Assembly: GCA_037127255.1 (NCBI GenBank)
Contig: JBANSL010000002.1
Location: 7,298,001-7,362,000 of the forward strand
From: Persicaria tinctoria
Taxonomy: Eukaryota > Streptophyta > Magnoliopsida > Caryophyllales > Polygonaceae
Direction: 5' to 3'
DNA: 64,000 nucleotides
Under the pieces are notes generated by a model, which saw nothing but the letters and a program-made list of their open reading frames with translations, did no database searches and was not told where the DNA came from. Positions within the stretch are counted from its first letter, which is position 1; each line of letters opens with the position of its first letter. Positions 34,991-59,408 of the stretch are shown here, one piece after another. The position numbers and the translations under genes were made by a program.

Positions 34991-35594
34991 GGAAGCTTAA
35001 TCAATCGATGATTCAATCCAGTTGGTGTCCGATTTAAGATTTTATAATTTTTTCCGGATTTGAAACTGTTTTGCAGCTTACGTATGAGTCTTTTTCAACA
35101 CCACCTTGCTTAATTCCCTTGACTACGTCGTCTATGCCAAGCTCTTGCATGTAATTTCCTCGTCAATTTGATAAGTCAAACGTAGCAAACGTAGCTCTCG
35201 ATCTCGCAAGTAAGCTAAAAAAATCCAAATTGTGATAGCATGGTATTTGACAGGAAAAAAAACCTCAAAATATCAGGTGAAATATGTCAAACAATCGTAC
35301 ACCATGTGAATTAACTCGTGAAATTTCCGTTAAAATAAATTTATAAACCAAATAATTAAGTACTCCGTATATACTATCCCTATATAAACCCAACCTCCAT
35401 CTCAAAAACAATTGACAATAAAAGGAGTAGTCTTTCAACTTTATATGTTATTCAAGCATTCTCAATATTATCGAGGTAATTAGACAACGTATATACTATA
35501 TACTCCGTACGTGTTATTCAAGCATTCTCAAAAAAATGCAATTAAGTGTGTTGTACAGTTGTACTGTACGTACGCGTTTTGAAAAGGCATGGAG
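34991..35594. promoter_or_regulatory. Upstream region of RLP-2
   Basis: No coding sequence seen. Two near-copies of the segment GTTATTCAAGCATTCTCAA occur at about 35448 and 35514. The stretch leads into the TATA box of RLP-2 and presumably holds its promoter. Confidence 0.4.
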
Positions 35595-35607
35595 TAATAT
35601 ATATAGG
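35595..35607 (+). promoter_or_regulatory. TATA box of RLP-2
   Basis: TAATATATATAGG lies about 60 bp before the start codon at 35659, a plausible distance for a short 5' UTR. Confidence 0.5.
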
Positions 35608-35658
35608 GAAGTCTGTGGTGCTTGAAACACACTACTCCGTATAGTTCTATTTCTCAAA

Positions 35659-46359
<10,701 letters not shown>

Positions 46360-46604
46360 CTATTGTTATTATGAATTTGTATACCTACTGTCATGCATTT
46401 TATGTTTATGATATGTACGCACCTTCTCTTAGAACTGCTATTTATATATTAAGAGTGAAATATGTAATCTTACCTATAAGTTCAATGCTCCTATGTAACA
46501 CTATTGTTATTTTTGGGCTATTTTAGTAGCTTGTTGAATCGAACCTGGGAGGCATAAAACGCTGTCGTTCTGGTATTTGTATACATTTTTGCTTTGGTTT
46601 TCTT
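46360..46604 (+). other. RLP-2 3' untranslated region
   Basis: It matches the sequence following the RLP-1 stop (shared GTCATGCATTTTATG and ACCTTCTCTTAGAACTG). It leads without a gap into the golgin leader. Confidence 0.55.
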
Positions 46605-46913
46605 TCTTTTCAGTCAGGTTTAAGTTTCAATCCAGAGCGGAGCCTTGCAACTTTGAAAGCCAAAACCCCTTTGGGTGTTTGCCGGTGACTATTCGCCGGC
46701 GTTGACCGATTACGATTCATTGGCGAGCTACATTCCTGTTCATCGAATCTGATCACAAGCTCCACTGAGACTTGCTTTATCGCGCTTATCTTTGACGATT
46801 CGATTGTCAGCTGTCCTCCTCCGTCAGACTGCAAATTTGCGCGTTACCGGTCCTCTTTCCTCCACCATCGGTTGATCCATCTACTGGTGTCCTCTTTATT
46901 GTAATCGTTGGAG
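46605..46913 (+). promoter_or_regulatory. Golgin gene promoter-proximal region and non-coding first exon
   Basis: A G/C-richer leader ends TAATCGTTGGAG before a GTTAGT donor at 46914. An acceptor TTATTCAG at 47868 lies just before the golgin start codon, so this is probably the 5' UTR exon with a 5' UTR intron of about 950 bp. It is duplicated at 24120-24508. The transcription start was not located. Confidence 0.5.
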
Positions 46914-47868
46914 GTTAGTTTTCTCTCTACTCTTCAAATTTTCGGTTCTATAATTCAATTGGTGCTGTCGCCTGCATAATCTCGAAATAGAATGCACTTT
47001 ATCTATCTAGCAATTACAGATTGCAGAGTACAATCGTTGACTGCTATTGAGTGTAGAATATACATATGTTAGTGTTTTTCAGCCAGCATGTTGTTTTACT
47101 GGTAGTTGGATAATTGGCAAAATAGAAGTGTTGCAGAGTGATAAATGCTTGAAAAGGAGGTCAGTTCATAACGAAGAAAGAACCGAGTATATGTATTATG
47201 AATTCAAGCAGTCTGAAATTCTTTGTCCACAGTGCTTGATTTATTATGAATTTATAATTGCCTGCTTTGGCTTTGCTGCTTTCTGTGTGTTACATGTTCA
47301 AAACCTAAACGTATTTATTGTTGAGATGCTAATTTTAAAATGGTTTAAGGTCCCCTAAATCCACCATAGAGCCACTTTGCTGGCTTACTCTTGTTCTACC
47401 TTCCATAAACAGTGAGTAGACATTGCTCCCACTAAATTTCCCCATAGCCATAATATTAAAGAGGCCAGATTGGGGAGCCTTAGCTGTTGGGAGACAGATG
47501 AGCTTATGTATGTTTGCCTTCCCCAAAAAGAATTTATCTTGTGCTAATGATTCTTACTGCTGGTTTGATGATTTTCACCTTAGAAATTGAAGTTAAGTTT
47601 GTTCTTTGAGCTGGCGTGAAAGAATTGATTTCAAAATTTTCCACTTACTAAAATTTCAATCCATCTTCCAGTTCATCGTAGTTTGAACAAACATGAATTC
47701 AACTCTAGACACCTAGAGTGTGTGGCACATCAATTCAATTACATGAATTCGACCTTTTCCTATTATTTCTTCTTTCTTATTATTCAAATATTTTATTCAT
47801 ATTTTTGGTCTTATGATTTATTCTTCATATGTTTTATTTTTCGTGTCCAGGGTTTTCTTTTTATTCAG
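46914..47868 (+). other. Putative 5' UTR intron of the golgin gene
   Basis: Bounded by GTTAGT and TTATTCAG. Frames inside (e.g. 47047-47358) show no recognisable domain. The duplication shared with 24120-24508 ends near 46976. Confidence 0.4.
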
Positions 47869-47878
47869 AAGTGACAAG

Positions 47879-50800
47879 ATGCGTGCTAAGATGGATTTGG
47901 TGTCTGGATACAAGGTCTCTCTCCCCCCTCTCTATTTTTTTTTTCATGACCAGAAAAGCAAGGTGATTTAAGTGCTGAAGTAATTTATAAACATTTATGT
48001 GTGAATATTTGTTTTTCCATTGATGATGAATACATAATATGTTAATACTTTTCTGGTCATGAAATTTCCAAGTATTGTCTGACATTAGCGTGTTCTTTGA
48101 CTGAAGTGACAGTGATGTATTAATGAAGCTGCCAACATGTTTTCCGTTTGAAACTGGAATAATGCTATTGTGTACTTTTCCCCCTTTTCTTGGCAGGGAG
48201 TTGTGGGGCTTATGTTTGGTAATGAGGATTCTACTTCAAGTGACGATAGGTAATCTCTAGAAGTCCACTATGTTGCTAAAATTCCATCAATTTGCTTATG
48301 TATTATGGGCAAATACGTTAATAGTTAATTTGAGTTGTCGATTTTTTAGTTTTCCTTAATCTGGCTTTCTTGAAACTTGCAGTTCAATTAAAATTTTTTC
48401 TTTGATGTCTGTTGATTTTATGAAAGAGGGTTTTTATTAGCATGATGTAAGTCAAGGTCAGGGTCGTCCATTAGTTTGTATTTCAATCTGTATTCTCATA
48501 TGTAAGTCTTTGTATTATCTTTATTACCAAAAAAACACCTGTAAGCTTAATGCAATTTTGTTAATAATAGTGGTTTCATGCAAAATGACCTAAATTGCTG
48601 GTCGATTTGTGTATTTTACTCTTGTGTTTATAACGTGTTTCTTTTCTCTCATTGGGCTTTAATTACAGTTATGTGGAGCGCTTGCTCGATCGGATTAACA
48701 ATGGAACCAAGGCTGAAGATAGGAGAACTGCTTTGACAGAGCTTCAGTCTGTTGTTGCAGAAAGTCATGGGGCTCAGCTAGCATTTGGGGCAATGGGTTG
48801 GTTTCTTTTTTATTAACTGGTTGGCTTGAGTGTTATGCCCCTTCCTCATTTTGCATGACTGTACCTATCTTTTTGATTTGTTGCAGGCTTTCCCATAATG
48901 ATAAGTGTGTTGAAAGAGGATCGTGATGATGTTGAAATGGTTAATGATTTTCTTTATTCTGTTCCTGTGCACTTTTAGCCCTTTAGAGTACTGGATAATT
49001 GTTTTAGGCTTCGTAACTTAGTTCAATTATGATCATTTTAGACTTTAGGATACTGAAAGCTCTTTACAGTTGGTGGTAAAATTAAATTGAACAATGATTC
49101 CAGAAAAGTGAGATATCTACTGTCATTTCATTCCTTTGTGGCAACAAATAAGAAACACAAATATCATCATCAGTGTGTTATTGCATTCATGTTTAGCAAT
49201 AAAACTGCAAAACTGAATACTATAAAGACAAGTATGTTATACCATGCTCATTCATTTAGATCATTCTTCCAGCCAGTGCTTCCCCTTCCATGCTACTAAT
49301 TAGTGAAAAGGGTAGTATAGAATGTTGCATAACGTCTATAATGCACATCGCATGTATTTATCACTTCAGGGGTCTAATTTTCTTGATTTTGGAAATCACA
49401 GTAGGCCAGAATATTATTTCCCTTGAATTGCAGGTTCGAGGTGCTTTGGAAACACTTTTGGGGGCCTTGACACCTTTGAATTATGCCAAAGCACCGAAAA
49501 ATGATGTTCAGCCAGCCACCATGAATGCTGATTTGCTATCCCGAGAAGCAGATAGCATTTCTCTTTTATTGGGTTTGCTGGTGAGAATTGTTTGTTTGTT
49601 GAGATACAATACAACATCACAGAATCTGCACGCATCCCTTCATTTGACAAATTTACTGGTTTGTCTTGGCAGGCAGAAGATGATTTCTACATCCGCTACT
49701 ATACTCTACAACTATTGACAGCCCTTCTTAACAATTCACCAAGCAGGTATACTCAAGCATTTCGTTTTTCCTACTGCAAAGAGAACACATCTCTTGTCAC
49801 TTTTGGTAGATATATTCTGCTGAGATCCTATTTAAGGTTACAGGAAGTGATTCTGGCTACTCCTCGTGGTATAACCCAGCTGATGGATATGCTTCTTGAC
49901 CGTGAGGTAAGGGCCTAAGGGGTGGTGAATGAGGTTCTTTTTGGTGCCATTAGTTAATTGTCTGTAATTCTGTTCTGGGTGAGTGTTTTCTTCTTCATTG
50001 GCTATATAGATGTAGGTTTTGGTACTAGCACTACCTTTCTTTGCTCATTTTTGGGTGGATATTAGGGAATATTTACGTGTTTTTGTTAGTGCAAATGTGT
50101 CATTTTCGTCTAGTTGTGTGCTTATAAATTAAGATCCATACCAGCTCCGTTCTTTTAATTTTGTTGGCTTAAGCATGTCCATGATGTATTTTTTGAATAA
50201 GCCAGGTTAGCAAACTTTGTTCAATTGTTGGATTCTGTTGTTTGATCTCCCACAGTAATGGTTTCAACTTTCAACAACCGTGTAGGCCATACGTAACGAG
50301 GCTTTGTTGCTCCTTACATATTTGACTCGTGAAGCAGAGGTGAGTTCCAATTAATGAAAATGTTGCAAATTGATAACTTACTTTGGCTCCCACAAATTAA
50401 GAGTCTCCATTTATATAGGAAATTCAAAAAATTGTGGTGTTTGAAAATGCTTTCGAGAAGATTTTTAGCATCATTGGAGAAGAAGGGGTCTCAGATGGTG
50501 GGGTTGTTGTGCAGGTAATCTAAAACTACTGCACCTTCATGTGCTATTCTTGTTAAGGAGATTAAATTTGACAAATTGGGGCTTTGCAGAAAATAATTAT
50601 CCCTATACACTTGCTTCCAATGATCTTATTGTGGATTTTAAATATACTTAATTGATATGAACCATTTGGTGCCTATTAGGACATGCATCTACCCCATCTT
50701 TTTTCTTTCACTAATTTTTCCAGCGCTATTCTCAAGGTTAAGCATGTGTTATTATGTTTCAAGTGTTCAACACTGGTATAAACATCTCTCGTAGCATTGA

Positions 50801-53800
50801 ATTTTTTGTTTGTATGTGTAGGATTGTCTTGAACTGCTTAAAAATATTTTGCGCAAGAATGCCTCCAATCAGGTATATAGCTACTCTAGCTTTTGTCCCT
50901 GTAGATTGCCATGTTGCTGGAAGTAACCAACGTTTATGTAGCTTAGATCCTATTAAGAGAGACAATTGGCTTCGATCCTGTCATATCACTTTTGAAGCTT
51001 CGAGGAACCAATTACAGCTTTACTCAGCAAAAGGTTGCATACTCGTATGTTTTCTACTATAATACTTGCATTTATCCAGTTTCAGTATGCTCCTAGGATT
51101 TCTGCGTTTATGTAATTACTTGCATTCCTTGTCTTGAAAACATGTCATTCCAGTAGACAATAAATCTGCTCAGCGCAGTGGAAACCATAAATATACTCAT
51201 CACCAGTTCAGAGACTGAGCCTGCAAATGGTGCCAATGACGTGACTAACAAAACAGTATTGGTTCAGGTTTGTTCACATATTCTTTTCTAGTATTACAAC
51301 CCTAAAAGAGCAGTCATTTTATTGATCGTGATATAGTTTACTGAATTGTTTATAGAAAGGAGTTATGGACAATCTACTGATGCTAGGTGTTGAAAGCCAT
51401 TGGGCCCCAGTTCCTGTGCATTGTGCGGTGAGTTTTCCTGTTTGGATTGGAATAAAAATATTCCAAGAGGCTGATATTTGACAGGTGTATTGATGGCTTT
51501 TCTAGGCACTCCGTTGCATTGGAGACCTGATTGCTGATCATCCCGGGAACAGGAATGCTCTTGCTAACAAAGTTCTTGGGGAAGACTCTGAAGTAGAACC
51601 TGTTATTAATGCTATCCTGCAAATAACTTTGCGAACTTCGAGCAATGAAGAATTTGTTGCAGCTGACTATGTCCTCAAGAACTTTTGTGAGGTCTGCTTA
51701 TCAATTTTCTTCCCTATTATTTATTTTAATTGATCCATATTCTGACAAGGGAAATGATTCAATGAAGAAAAGAAGGGGAGAAAAGACATTGGAAAGAACT
51801 CTTCTGATTTTTCTATCCCTCCAATCTGATTTTCATAGCGATGGTCTCTCATGCTTGTATGTACCCTGTTAAACAGAAATATGCTGATGGTCAAACTATG
51901 TTAGCTTGTACATTGATTCCTCAATCAAATTCAACAAACCAAGATTCCCTTGAAGAGGATATGAACATGTCATTTGGAAGGTTTGCTTTCTTTATATGCC
52001 TTTCATGATAACAAGATCATGTCACTTGTGATGGAATCATGGAACTTATGTGATTCTATCTTTTCTGTATTATTTTCAAGCTCTAATATCTCAATACTTT
52101 CTGTTAAGTAATAAAAATGACAATCTTTTGCCCTGGCAGCATTCTGTTACGTGGTCTTACAGCGAGTGAAACTGATGGAGATCTTGAGGTAACTCTCATT
52201 TATTCATATTTTGAAGTTACATCATGTAGGTTTTAGTGCATCACAAAAGTGTCAGTAAACATCATGCATTCTTTAATCAAATACTGTCACTGAACTGTTT
52301 TGGAGTACGTACTGAAGCAGGCTACAATTGAACTTCAATAAGCTATTTGGATGACTCGAACTAAAATTATATTCTTGAGGGTAGAGGATGTGCACATTTT
52401 GGCTATGATACCTTAATCCAAAAAACATAGTTCTTTGTTCTTCTCTTCATGCATTTCCTGTTTACTTGGTGACTGTAGAAATTTAAATGTTTATAGTAAC
52501 CTCGGTGAAATGAATTTCGATATGCGTGTTGAGGAAAGTCTTAATGATTTCCACTGATTGCAGATTTGTGGTCGAGCTGCTAGTGTTTTGTCCCATCTTC
52601 TGGAGAATAATGTTTCCTGCAAGGACAGAGTAAGTAATCTTGCTCACTTCCATTCCTTTATTGGCTATTTTTGTAGTATGCTTGAGAGGAATGACAAGCA
52701 AAATAAAGCTAGCTGAAATTTGTTAGGCACTTCAGATAAGCATGTGCAAGATCCCATCAACAGTGTAGCAATACCAGCAGCTATATATTCCTTTGGTGGC
52801 CTCAATCTTCCTGAATGTCCATTTCTTGATCTCTTGAATTGACACTAATATGATACCTTAATATGGGATAAATATTGGGGAAAGGCATGCTAAGCTGAAT
52901 GCCAATGACCTTCTCCAAGTGTTTTGCCCCTCATTCAATACAGGTTACTGTAGTCTGATGTCATTCAGTCTTTAACATCTGTTTCCAACTCTTATTAACT
53001 GTCTGCAGGCTCTAAAAGTTGTGCTTCCGCCTGTTCAATCTCTAGGTGGCTCAGAGCCATTGATGCACCGGATGGTAAAATATTTAGCTCTTGCTTCTTC
53101 GGTGGATAGTAAAGTCAAGAAGTCAAATGGGAAACAATACTTTTATGTCCAGCAAATTATCCTAAAGCTTCTAGTTACTTGGTTGGTTGACTGCCCAAGA
53201 GCTGTACAGTGTTTTCTTGATGCACAGCCCCACATTACATATCTTATGGAGTTGGTGTCTAATCAGTCTGCAACAGTGTGCACAAGGGGTTTGGCAGCAA
53301 TCCTCTTGGGTGAGTGTGTACTTTACAACGAGTCTAGTGAATGTAGTAGAGATGCTTTTTCCATAGCTGATGCCATCAGCCAAAAAGTTGGGCTTACATC
53401 ATATTTTTCGAAGTTTGATGATATGCTCAAGAAATTTGAAGCTCTGTCAAGAGCTCCAGCTGCTGGTATGTCCAAGATTCAGGATGGCGGTGAAAATGGT
53501 GCAACAGGTCAAACCAACCAGGACCATCCAATTCTTGAATCATTATTCGATGCAGGATTTCTTGCTTTGGTTAAGAAATTGGAAGCTGACATTAGAGAAA
53601 AGGTAGTTTTAGTTTATAGTCGCCCAAAAAGCAGTGTGGCAATCGTTCCTGCTGAGCTGGACCAACACGGTGGGGAAAGTGATGGGGACTATATCAATCG
53701 CCTCAAGCTATTCGTGCAGAAACAGTGCTCTGAGATCCAGGTATTTTTTACTAGTAGCCCATTGATGTCCTATACTACTGCTTCTTTTACAAGAGGAACC

Positions 53801-54715
53801 TAAGTTGGAAATATGAATACATGGTACAAAATCTAGAAAACATCCATTCCCTTTGGTCCATATCTTTCACATCCCGCTTTCTGTTAAGCTGAACTAGCTT
53901 CTTCAATCAGCACACAACTGTGTAGGTTAAGCACAAGCTTCATTCCTTTTCTGCGTCCTTAACAAAGTTCGTTGCTAATCAAGCGCCTCCTGTTACTCAT
54001 GTGTATGTTTTAGAAAGCTTGACCAATGTTATGCCTTGTCATTTTCGCCCTGGATTTCTGTTTCTGTGGTTGTGTAACTTGTTTCTGAACCAATCCTGAT
54101 GGCCAATTGTTTGCTAGTCAGTGCACTTTTTAACTGACCCTTGTTTCGCCTCCCTTGTGCAAAAAGGACCTATTGAGTCGCAATGCAAGCTTGGCAGAAG
54201 ATTTAGTCAAGACAGGTCGGGTGTCCGAGTCAAGACCCAGCATTGGTCCGGATGGGATCCAGGTGGATAACCTTCGGAGGGAACTACAAGAGGCTACTCA
54301 GCACGTGGAGATTCTCAAAGCCGAGAAGGCGAAGATCGAATCAGAGGCTACCATGTACCGCAACATGGCTGGGAAGGTGGAATCCGATCTCAAATCCCTA
54401 TCCAATGCCTACAACAGCCTGGAGCAGGTCAACTTCCAGCTAGAAAGGGAAATGAAGGATCTAAGAGCAGGCGGAGGAGAGTCATCGTACCCAGACATCG
54501 AGGCCATCAAGGCCGAGGCAAGGGAGGAGGCTCAGAAGGAGAGCGAGACAGAGTTGAACGATCTGCTTGTATGCCTCGGCCAAGAACAGAGCAAGGTGGA
54601 GAGGCTTAGTGCTCGGTTGGAAGAGCTCGGGGAGGATGTCGATAACCTTCTTGAAGGTGTTGCTGATGAGTCTGTGCTGCCTGTGGACGTGGACGAGGAC
54701 GATGACAAGGAATGA
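47879..54715 (+). CDS. GC6: Golgin candidate 6 / p115 (Uso1-type) vesicle tethering factor, about 901-905 aa
   Basis: Nineteen coding exons fit: 47879-47914, 48197-48249, 48669-48796, 48887-48939, 49434-49580, 49673-49746, 49837-49906, 50286-50339, 50419-50514, 50822-50872, 50947-51033, 51157-51267, 51356-51427, 51506-51691, 51877-51980, 52140-52188, 52564-52629, 53009-53740, 54167-54715. All borders are GT-AG and the frame stays open. MDLVSGYKGVVGLMFG starts at 47891, the usual family start; an in-frame ATG lies four codons earlier. Residues to about 700 form the armadillo-like Uso1/p115 head (LQSVVAESHGAQLAFGAMGF, YYTLQLLTALLNNSPSRLQE). The last exon gives a coiled coil (LKAEKAKIESEATMYRNMAG) and an acidic tail (DVDEDDDKE). 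The family tethers ER-derived vesicles at the cis-Golgi (Arabidopsis MAG4/GC6, required for protein export from the ER). Confidence 0.93.
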
Positions 54716-56226
54716 AGCTGGTAAATGATTTGATCATTCAATCCAGTCTTTTGTGATGTTCCAACTCGTGGTTTAACTATGTTTTAATTCGTTCGTTTGT
54801 TTGTTTGTTTCGAACACCTTTATAAGAAATGGCAATACATTTTTTCGATTCATATGCCCTTGTATGAATATATCCGTGTGATGATAAACAATGAGATTCG
54901 AGGATGACACGCGAGTACGCGACAAGCGAAGCCCTTAGCACCCACCAAGTGTAAAGCCAGCCAGCAAAGGTCAATCACTCGAAGCTCCTCGTCTCACATA
55001 AGGGAGTCACATTCGGCTAGAAAGAGAGAGAACTGCCAAAGTGCCAAGAACCACGTTGAGGCTATACCCTCGAAATAATATTCAAGGCTAAACGGTTTTG
55101 AACAAAAAAATTGATTTTCCGAGACACCTCAATCGAGTTTATTTTGTTTATTATGGAAGATCCGTAGTGTCCATTTTGTTTATTATGGAAGATTCGTAGT
55201 GTTCACGAAGGACGTACATAGTTGCTAAATGACAAGATGTGATTATTGATGAAATCCTCATAGCTCCACAGTTTATCCTTGTTATTGTTTGTTGAAAGAT
55301 GTTATTAATGTCTGGTTTGGAAAAGATTGGAAATTTCACCGTTCTTGAAAAATATCCATTTGATTTGGAAAATGTTTTAAAGGTGAATTATGTTTTCATG
55401 CTTGAAGAAAGATTGTGACTCGACGAGAAAGTTGATCTATTCGAAATCCTCTGTCAAACAAAAACATACCCATAAAAGAAGTGGATCTATTCAAAATCCT
55501 GCATCAAACGAAAACATACCAGATTACCAGAACCGGGTTGTCAGCATCATATCAATGCGTGCTACACGGCATACGTACGATAGGTAACACAAACAACTAC
55601 AGCTACAGACCCCAGAATGCAATCCATAACGGGCAAGATAAGCCGAATAGCTGCTGGAAGTGCGAACGCCCACTTCCCAGCAGAGAAAGGGAAATGAGAA
55701 ATAAGGCAGTAGCAGCTGAGGATTGTTTACAAGGCAGGAGAAGACAGCATCAGCTACAAGCCAAATGTGCAACTCTGCAATCTGTCCAGAGGCAAAGGAA
55801 AATGTCAGAAGGCACCAACTACGAATTGCGAATCTCAAAGCAAACATGAAACATCAAATTCAATTCAAATATCAACAAGCGCAGCTAGGTTAAAGCGACC
55901 TAGCACACTTGGTGATAACATTAAACTACGAGAGACTGAGAGACTAATCATGTTCATGGTTATGTATGAAGCGATGATTGAATGATAAGACTTTTGTATA
56001 ACCCTAGTGCAATTGCCAATACTTTGCAAGATCGCCCCAACCTTTTGATCCGACCCAAGGTATGTTTCGGAAATTTGGCTTATATTGTGGAGAGTACTAT
56101 GTATCATGCAATATTTAATCCTTGATGGAGTTTCGGAAAACAACTTTTTGAGTCAGAAATGGATTCACAGAGTTGCAAATATAGCCAAGACATACCTTGA
56201 AGATTTGAAGAGAAGCTTACACAATT
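54716..56226. other. Intergenic stretch between convergent genes
   Basis: It contains the golgin 3' UTR and the splicing-factor 3' UTR. Small direct repeats occur: TTTGTTTATTATGGAAGAT at about 55144 and 55180, and a segment around TGGATCTATTC/CATCAAACGAAAAC at about 55433 and 55484. No further gene seen. Confidence 0.5.
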
Positions 56227-59200
56227 TCACCTCCAGCGATCCTCACTGTAGTGGGCATGATCACGATGCCTGCGGTCGCTCGGTCTAGGGTCCTCGTGCC
56301 TACCTCTCTTAGATGAATCTCGATCTTCTTCATGCCGCCGTCTTCTTCCATTATCAGATTCTTCTCTCCTCACACTCCTCTCATTTCCATGCTCTTCGTC
56401 TCTGCTCTGTCTTTTGTAGCCGCTCTCATCTTCAAGTTTCCTCTTGTAATCCTTTTCATCTCTTCTTTGGCCTCTACTCGAGTCATCTCCAAGCCATCTA
56501 CCACCACGTTCCCTTTCATCTTGTCTATGCCTTCTATACTCGTCCTCATCCCCGACTCTATCATTCTTCCTCCTGTAATCTGCATCTCCTCTTTGGGCAA
56601 CAGTGACATCGTGAATCTGCTCTCTGTCATCATTTTGACTGGTATCTCTTCTGTGCCTCCTATCATGACTGTCAGCAAGTTCAACCTGCTTCCTTCTATA
56701 TTCATCATCTGTGTTTCGACCTCTACTGACATCCTTGTGCTTCTCGTCACGGCCCTTGTCTTGCACTTTCTCCATCTCAAACCTTTTTGTATTAGATTTC
56801 TCACCTGGCTCATCATCCTCAGAATCGTGCCGTCCTCTTTTCGCATCATGCCTCTTGGGAGCTTTGACAAACTCTTCGGACCTCCTTTGTTGATGCTCCT
56901 CTGAATCATGACTGTCATAGTCAGAATCGTTATTGATTTTGGACTTCAGTCTTGTTGATTTCTCATATCCATCCTTTCTCTTAATATCAGAGTCACTATC
57001 TGAGTCATGCCTCTTCTTGTGAGCTTTCACCAACTTGTCAGACCCTCTTCTCTGGGTCTCTTTTTCTGAATCATCAGTAGAATCATCATTGGCGTTTGCC
57101 TTACTTCTAGTAGATTTCTCAAGTCCATATTTTGTCTTAATTTTAACATCAGAATCATTATCTGAGTCTTGCCGCTTGTGAGATTTCTCAAACTTACCAG
57201 ATCCTTGTCTCTGATGCCCTCTCTCAGAATCATCACTGCTGTAATCATCAGACTCTTCACTGATGTTTGACCGAGTTTTCTTAGATTTGTCAAATCCACG
57301 TTTTGTCTTAGTTTCAACATCAGAATCACTGGCAGTGTCATCCCTTTTTGAAGATTTTACAAACTTGCCTGATCTTCCCTTTTGATGTTTTTCATTTGGG
57401 TCATCACCACGGCGAGCACTGATCTTTGATTCACTTTTCTTCGACTTCTCATATCCGTACTTCCTCTTAGTCTCATCATCCGAATCAGTTTCTCTGGCCT
57501 TCTCTGAATCAGTATCAAAATCGCTAGATTCAGAGTCATGCTTCTTCTTTGAACCCTGCCTTTTCTTTTGTTCATGTTTTTCGTGCTTAGGAACCTGCCT
57601 GCCTTGTCCTCTTCTCCTGTATGCACCAATGTAATCATCGCTGTCAGAAATAGAATCGTCACTACTATAAGACATGTTTTTATTGGACTTCCTCTGAGAT
57701 CTCTGCTTCCCCTTGGTGTCAATGGGAGAATTAAGTTCAGAATCAGAAGAATGCAGACTATCACTCTCAGTGTCAGTGGAACCATAAGCACGCCTCTTCT
57801 TATCATTATGCTTTTTACTATGTCCTTGTTTTTTGTGTTTGTAATCCACTTCTTCAACCTGCTTATTTCTCATGGATTTATCCCTTTTATCAAACTTCCT
57901 GTCAGACACCGAATCCTCCATCTGCCTCCCAAATTTTGCCTCCCCCTCCTTTTGATGTAAAATTTCACCCTCCTCATATTCATCATCACCTTCTGAACTG
58001 CCTTTTTTATGGTGTCGTGGCTTCTCGTCCTCATTCTCTTGAGCATCCAAACCAGCAAGCTCTGACTGCTTTTCCGCTTTATCTTCGGGCAAAGAAATAC
58101 CAAGAGCAGCTCTCAATGTTTCCATCTGCTTCTCTTTCCTAGCTGCAATTTGATGGGTTTGTGTATCTGAAACACTGGATAATAGAAACAGAATGCATGA
58201 GCAAAAAGTAGGTACAAAAATTTGCAGATTCAAACTTCTAACAAAATGTAAATGAACCCAAACACACGAAGGCATCATTTTGTTTTTATATAAAATAAAC
58301 TATAAGTTTGGTGATATATTGCAGAGAACAATTAGATTCACTCTTAACACAATACTAAACTAGGCATTAAGATAGTACCATTTTTTTTTTGTCATTGTTA
58401 CAGGAATGTAATGTATAGATGGTACACCATGAAACTTTAGAGTAGCCGAATATATAATTGATACTAAATGAGTCATTACAATTTACAACTTCAATGAAAA
58501 AATTTCACAGCCAACACATCTGTGATATCACATTTCCACCCTATAGAGACAAGAGTACAGAATCAAGACTATTATCAAAGAATAGAGTACTCACATCCAA
58601 ATATCATATTTCCATGCAATGAAGATTTGTCTTATTATATTTTCACTCAAATACAGTTATATCAGACCAGTAATTTCACTCATAGCATAAGAAACATACA
58701 ATTTCATATAACAAAATCTAAATACCCTAATACCATATGCCCGAGGAGGTATTACAATGGTCTCGCAAATGTTTATTGTATAGAAAATAAACCTGCAATG
58801 GACATCAAATCAGCTTTTCCTATAACCAAGTATGTTAATCAATGTTGACATTATAACAAAGCTACACTGTAGCAGCATAGGAACTGAAGAATACTTGACA
58901 ATGCATATTACCACAGCATGATAAAAGTTAAAGGAGAATCCATATCAACATCGATATTAACTGTTTAATTGTTTGTAACCTTTGTATTCCCTATTCCCTG
59001 GTAGAAATGTAATTAAATTCATACTGATACACAAGATATAAGGAAATCATACTTTTTCTCAGTAGCAATGAATGCATTGCCACCACCCTCAGAAGCAGCA
59101 GCATCGGCGGCTTGAAGAGTAGCCCGAGCCTCCGCGAGTTTCTCCATAATCTCCCCATCAGTATAGCCTTGATCAATCAGCTTGTCTTCGAGAACAGTAA

Positions 59201-59408
59201 GCTTAAGCTCGATCTGCCGCTTTCGATCATGCTCCAATATGTCTTTGTTTGGCCTCTTTGCGATACCACCTGTACCTTGGCCAGGACCAAACCCCTTCCC
59301 ATCCTCCACAACTCTTGAAGTTTTAGGCCTGATGAAAAATTTATTGGTCTGAACATATCCATTGGTCCCTGACCCTCTGGCTGTTTGCAATCCTATCCCG
59401 TTATACAT
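56227..59408 (-). CDS. CWC21: CWC21/SRRM2-type spliceosome protein with RS/charged repeat tail, 767 aa
   Basis: Two coding exons on the minus strand, 59408-59053 and 58174-56227, join in frame (2304 bp with stop) across an 878-bp GT-AG intron. The N-terminus MYNGIGLQTARGSGTNGYVQ is the hallmark of the yeast Cwc21 and human SRRM2 family, which contacts Prp8 near the catalytic centre of the spliceosome. A cwf21 helix pair follows (about residues 55-100, KLIDQGYTDGEIMEKLAEAR). The rest is a highly charged tail rich in Lys, Arg, Glu, Asp and Ser. It includes about five imperfect repeats of about 45 residues with HDSDSDSD-like cores and KSTRxKS segments (about 56850-57480). It ends ...HYSEDRWR. 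Nuclear location is expected. Confidence 0.9.

Noticed and set aside
56332..57960. Long antisense frames opposite the CWC21-type gene
   Set aside because: Shadows of a low-complexity Lys/Glu/Ser-rich coding region; no domain.
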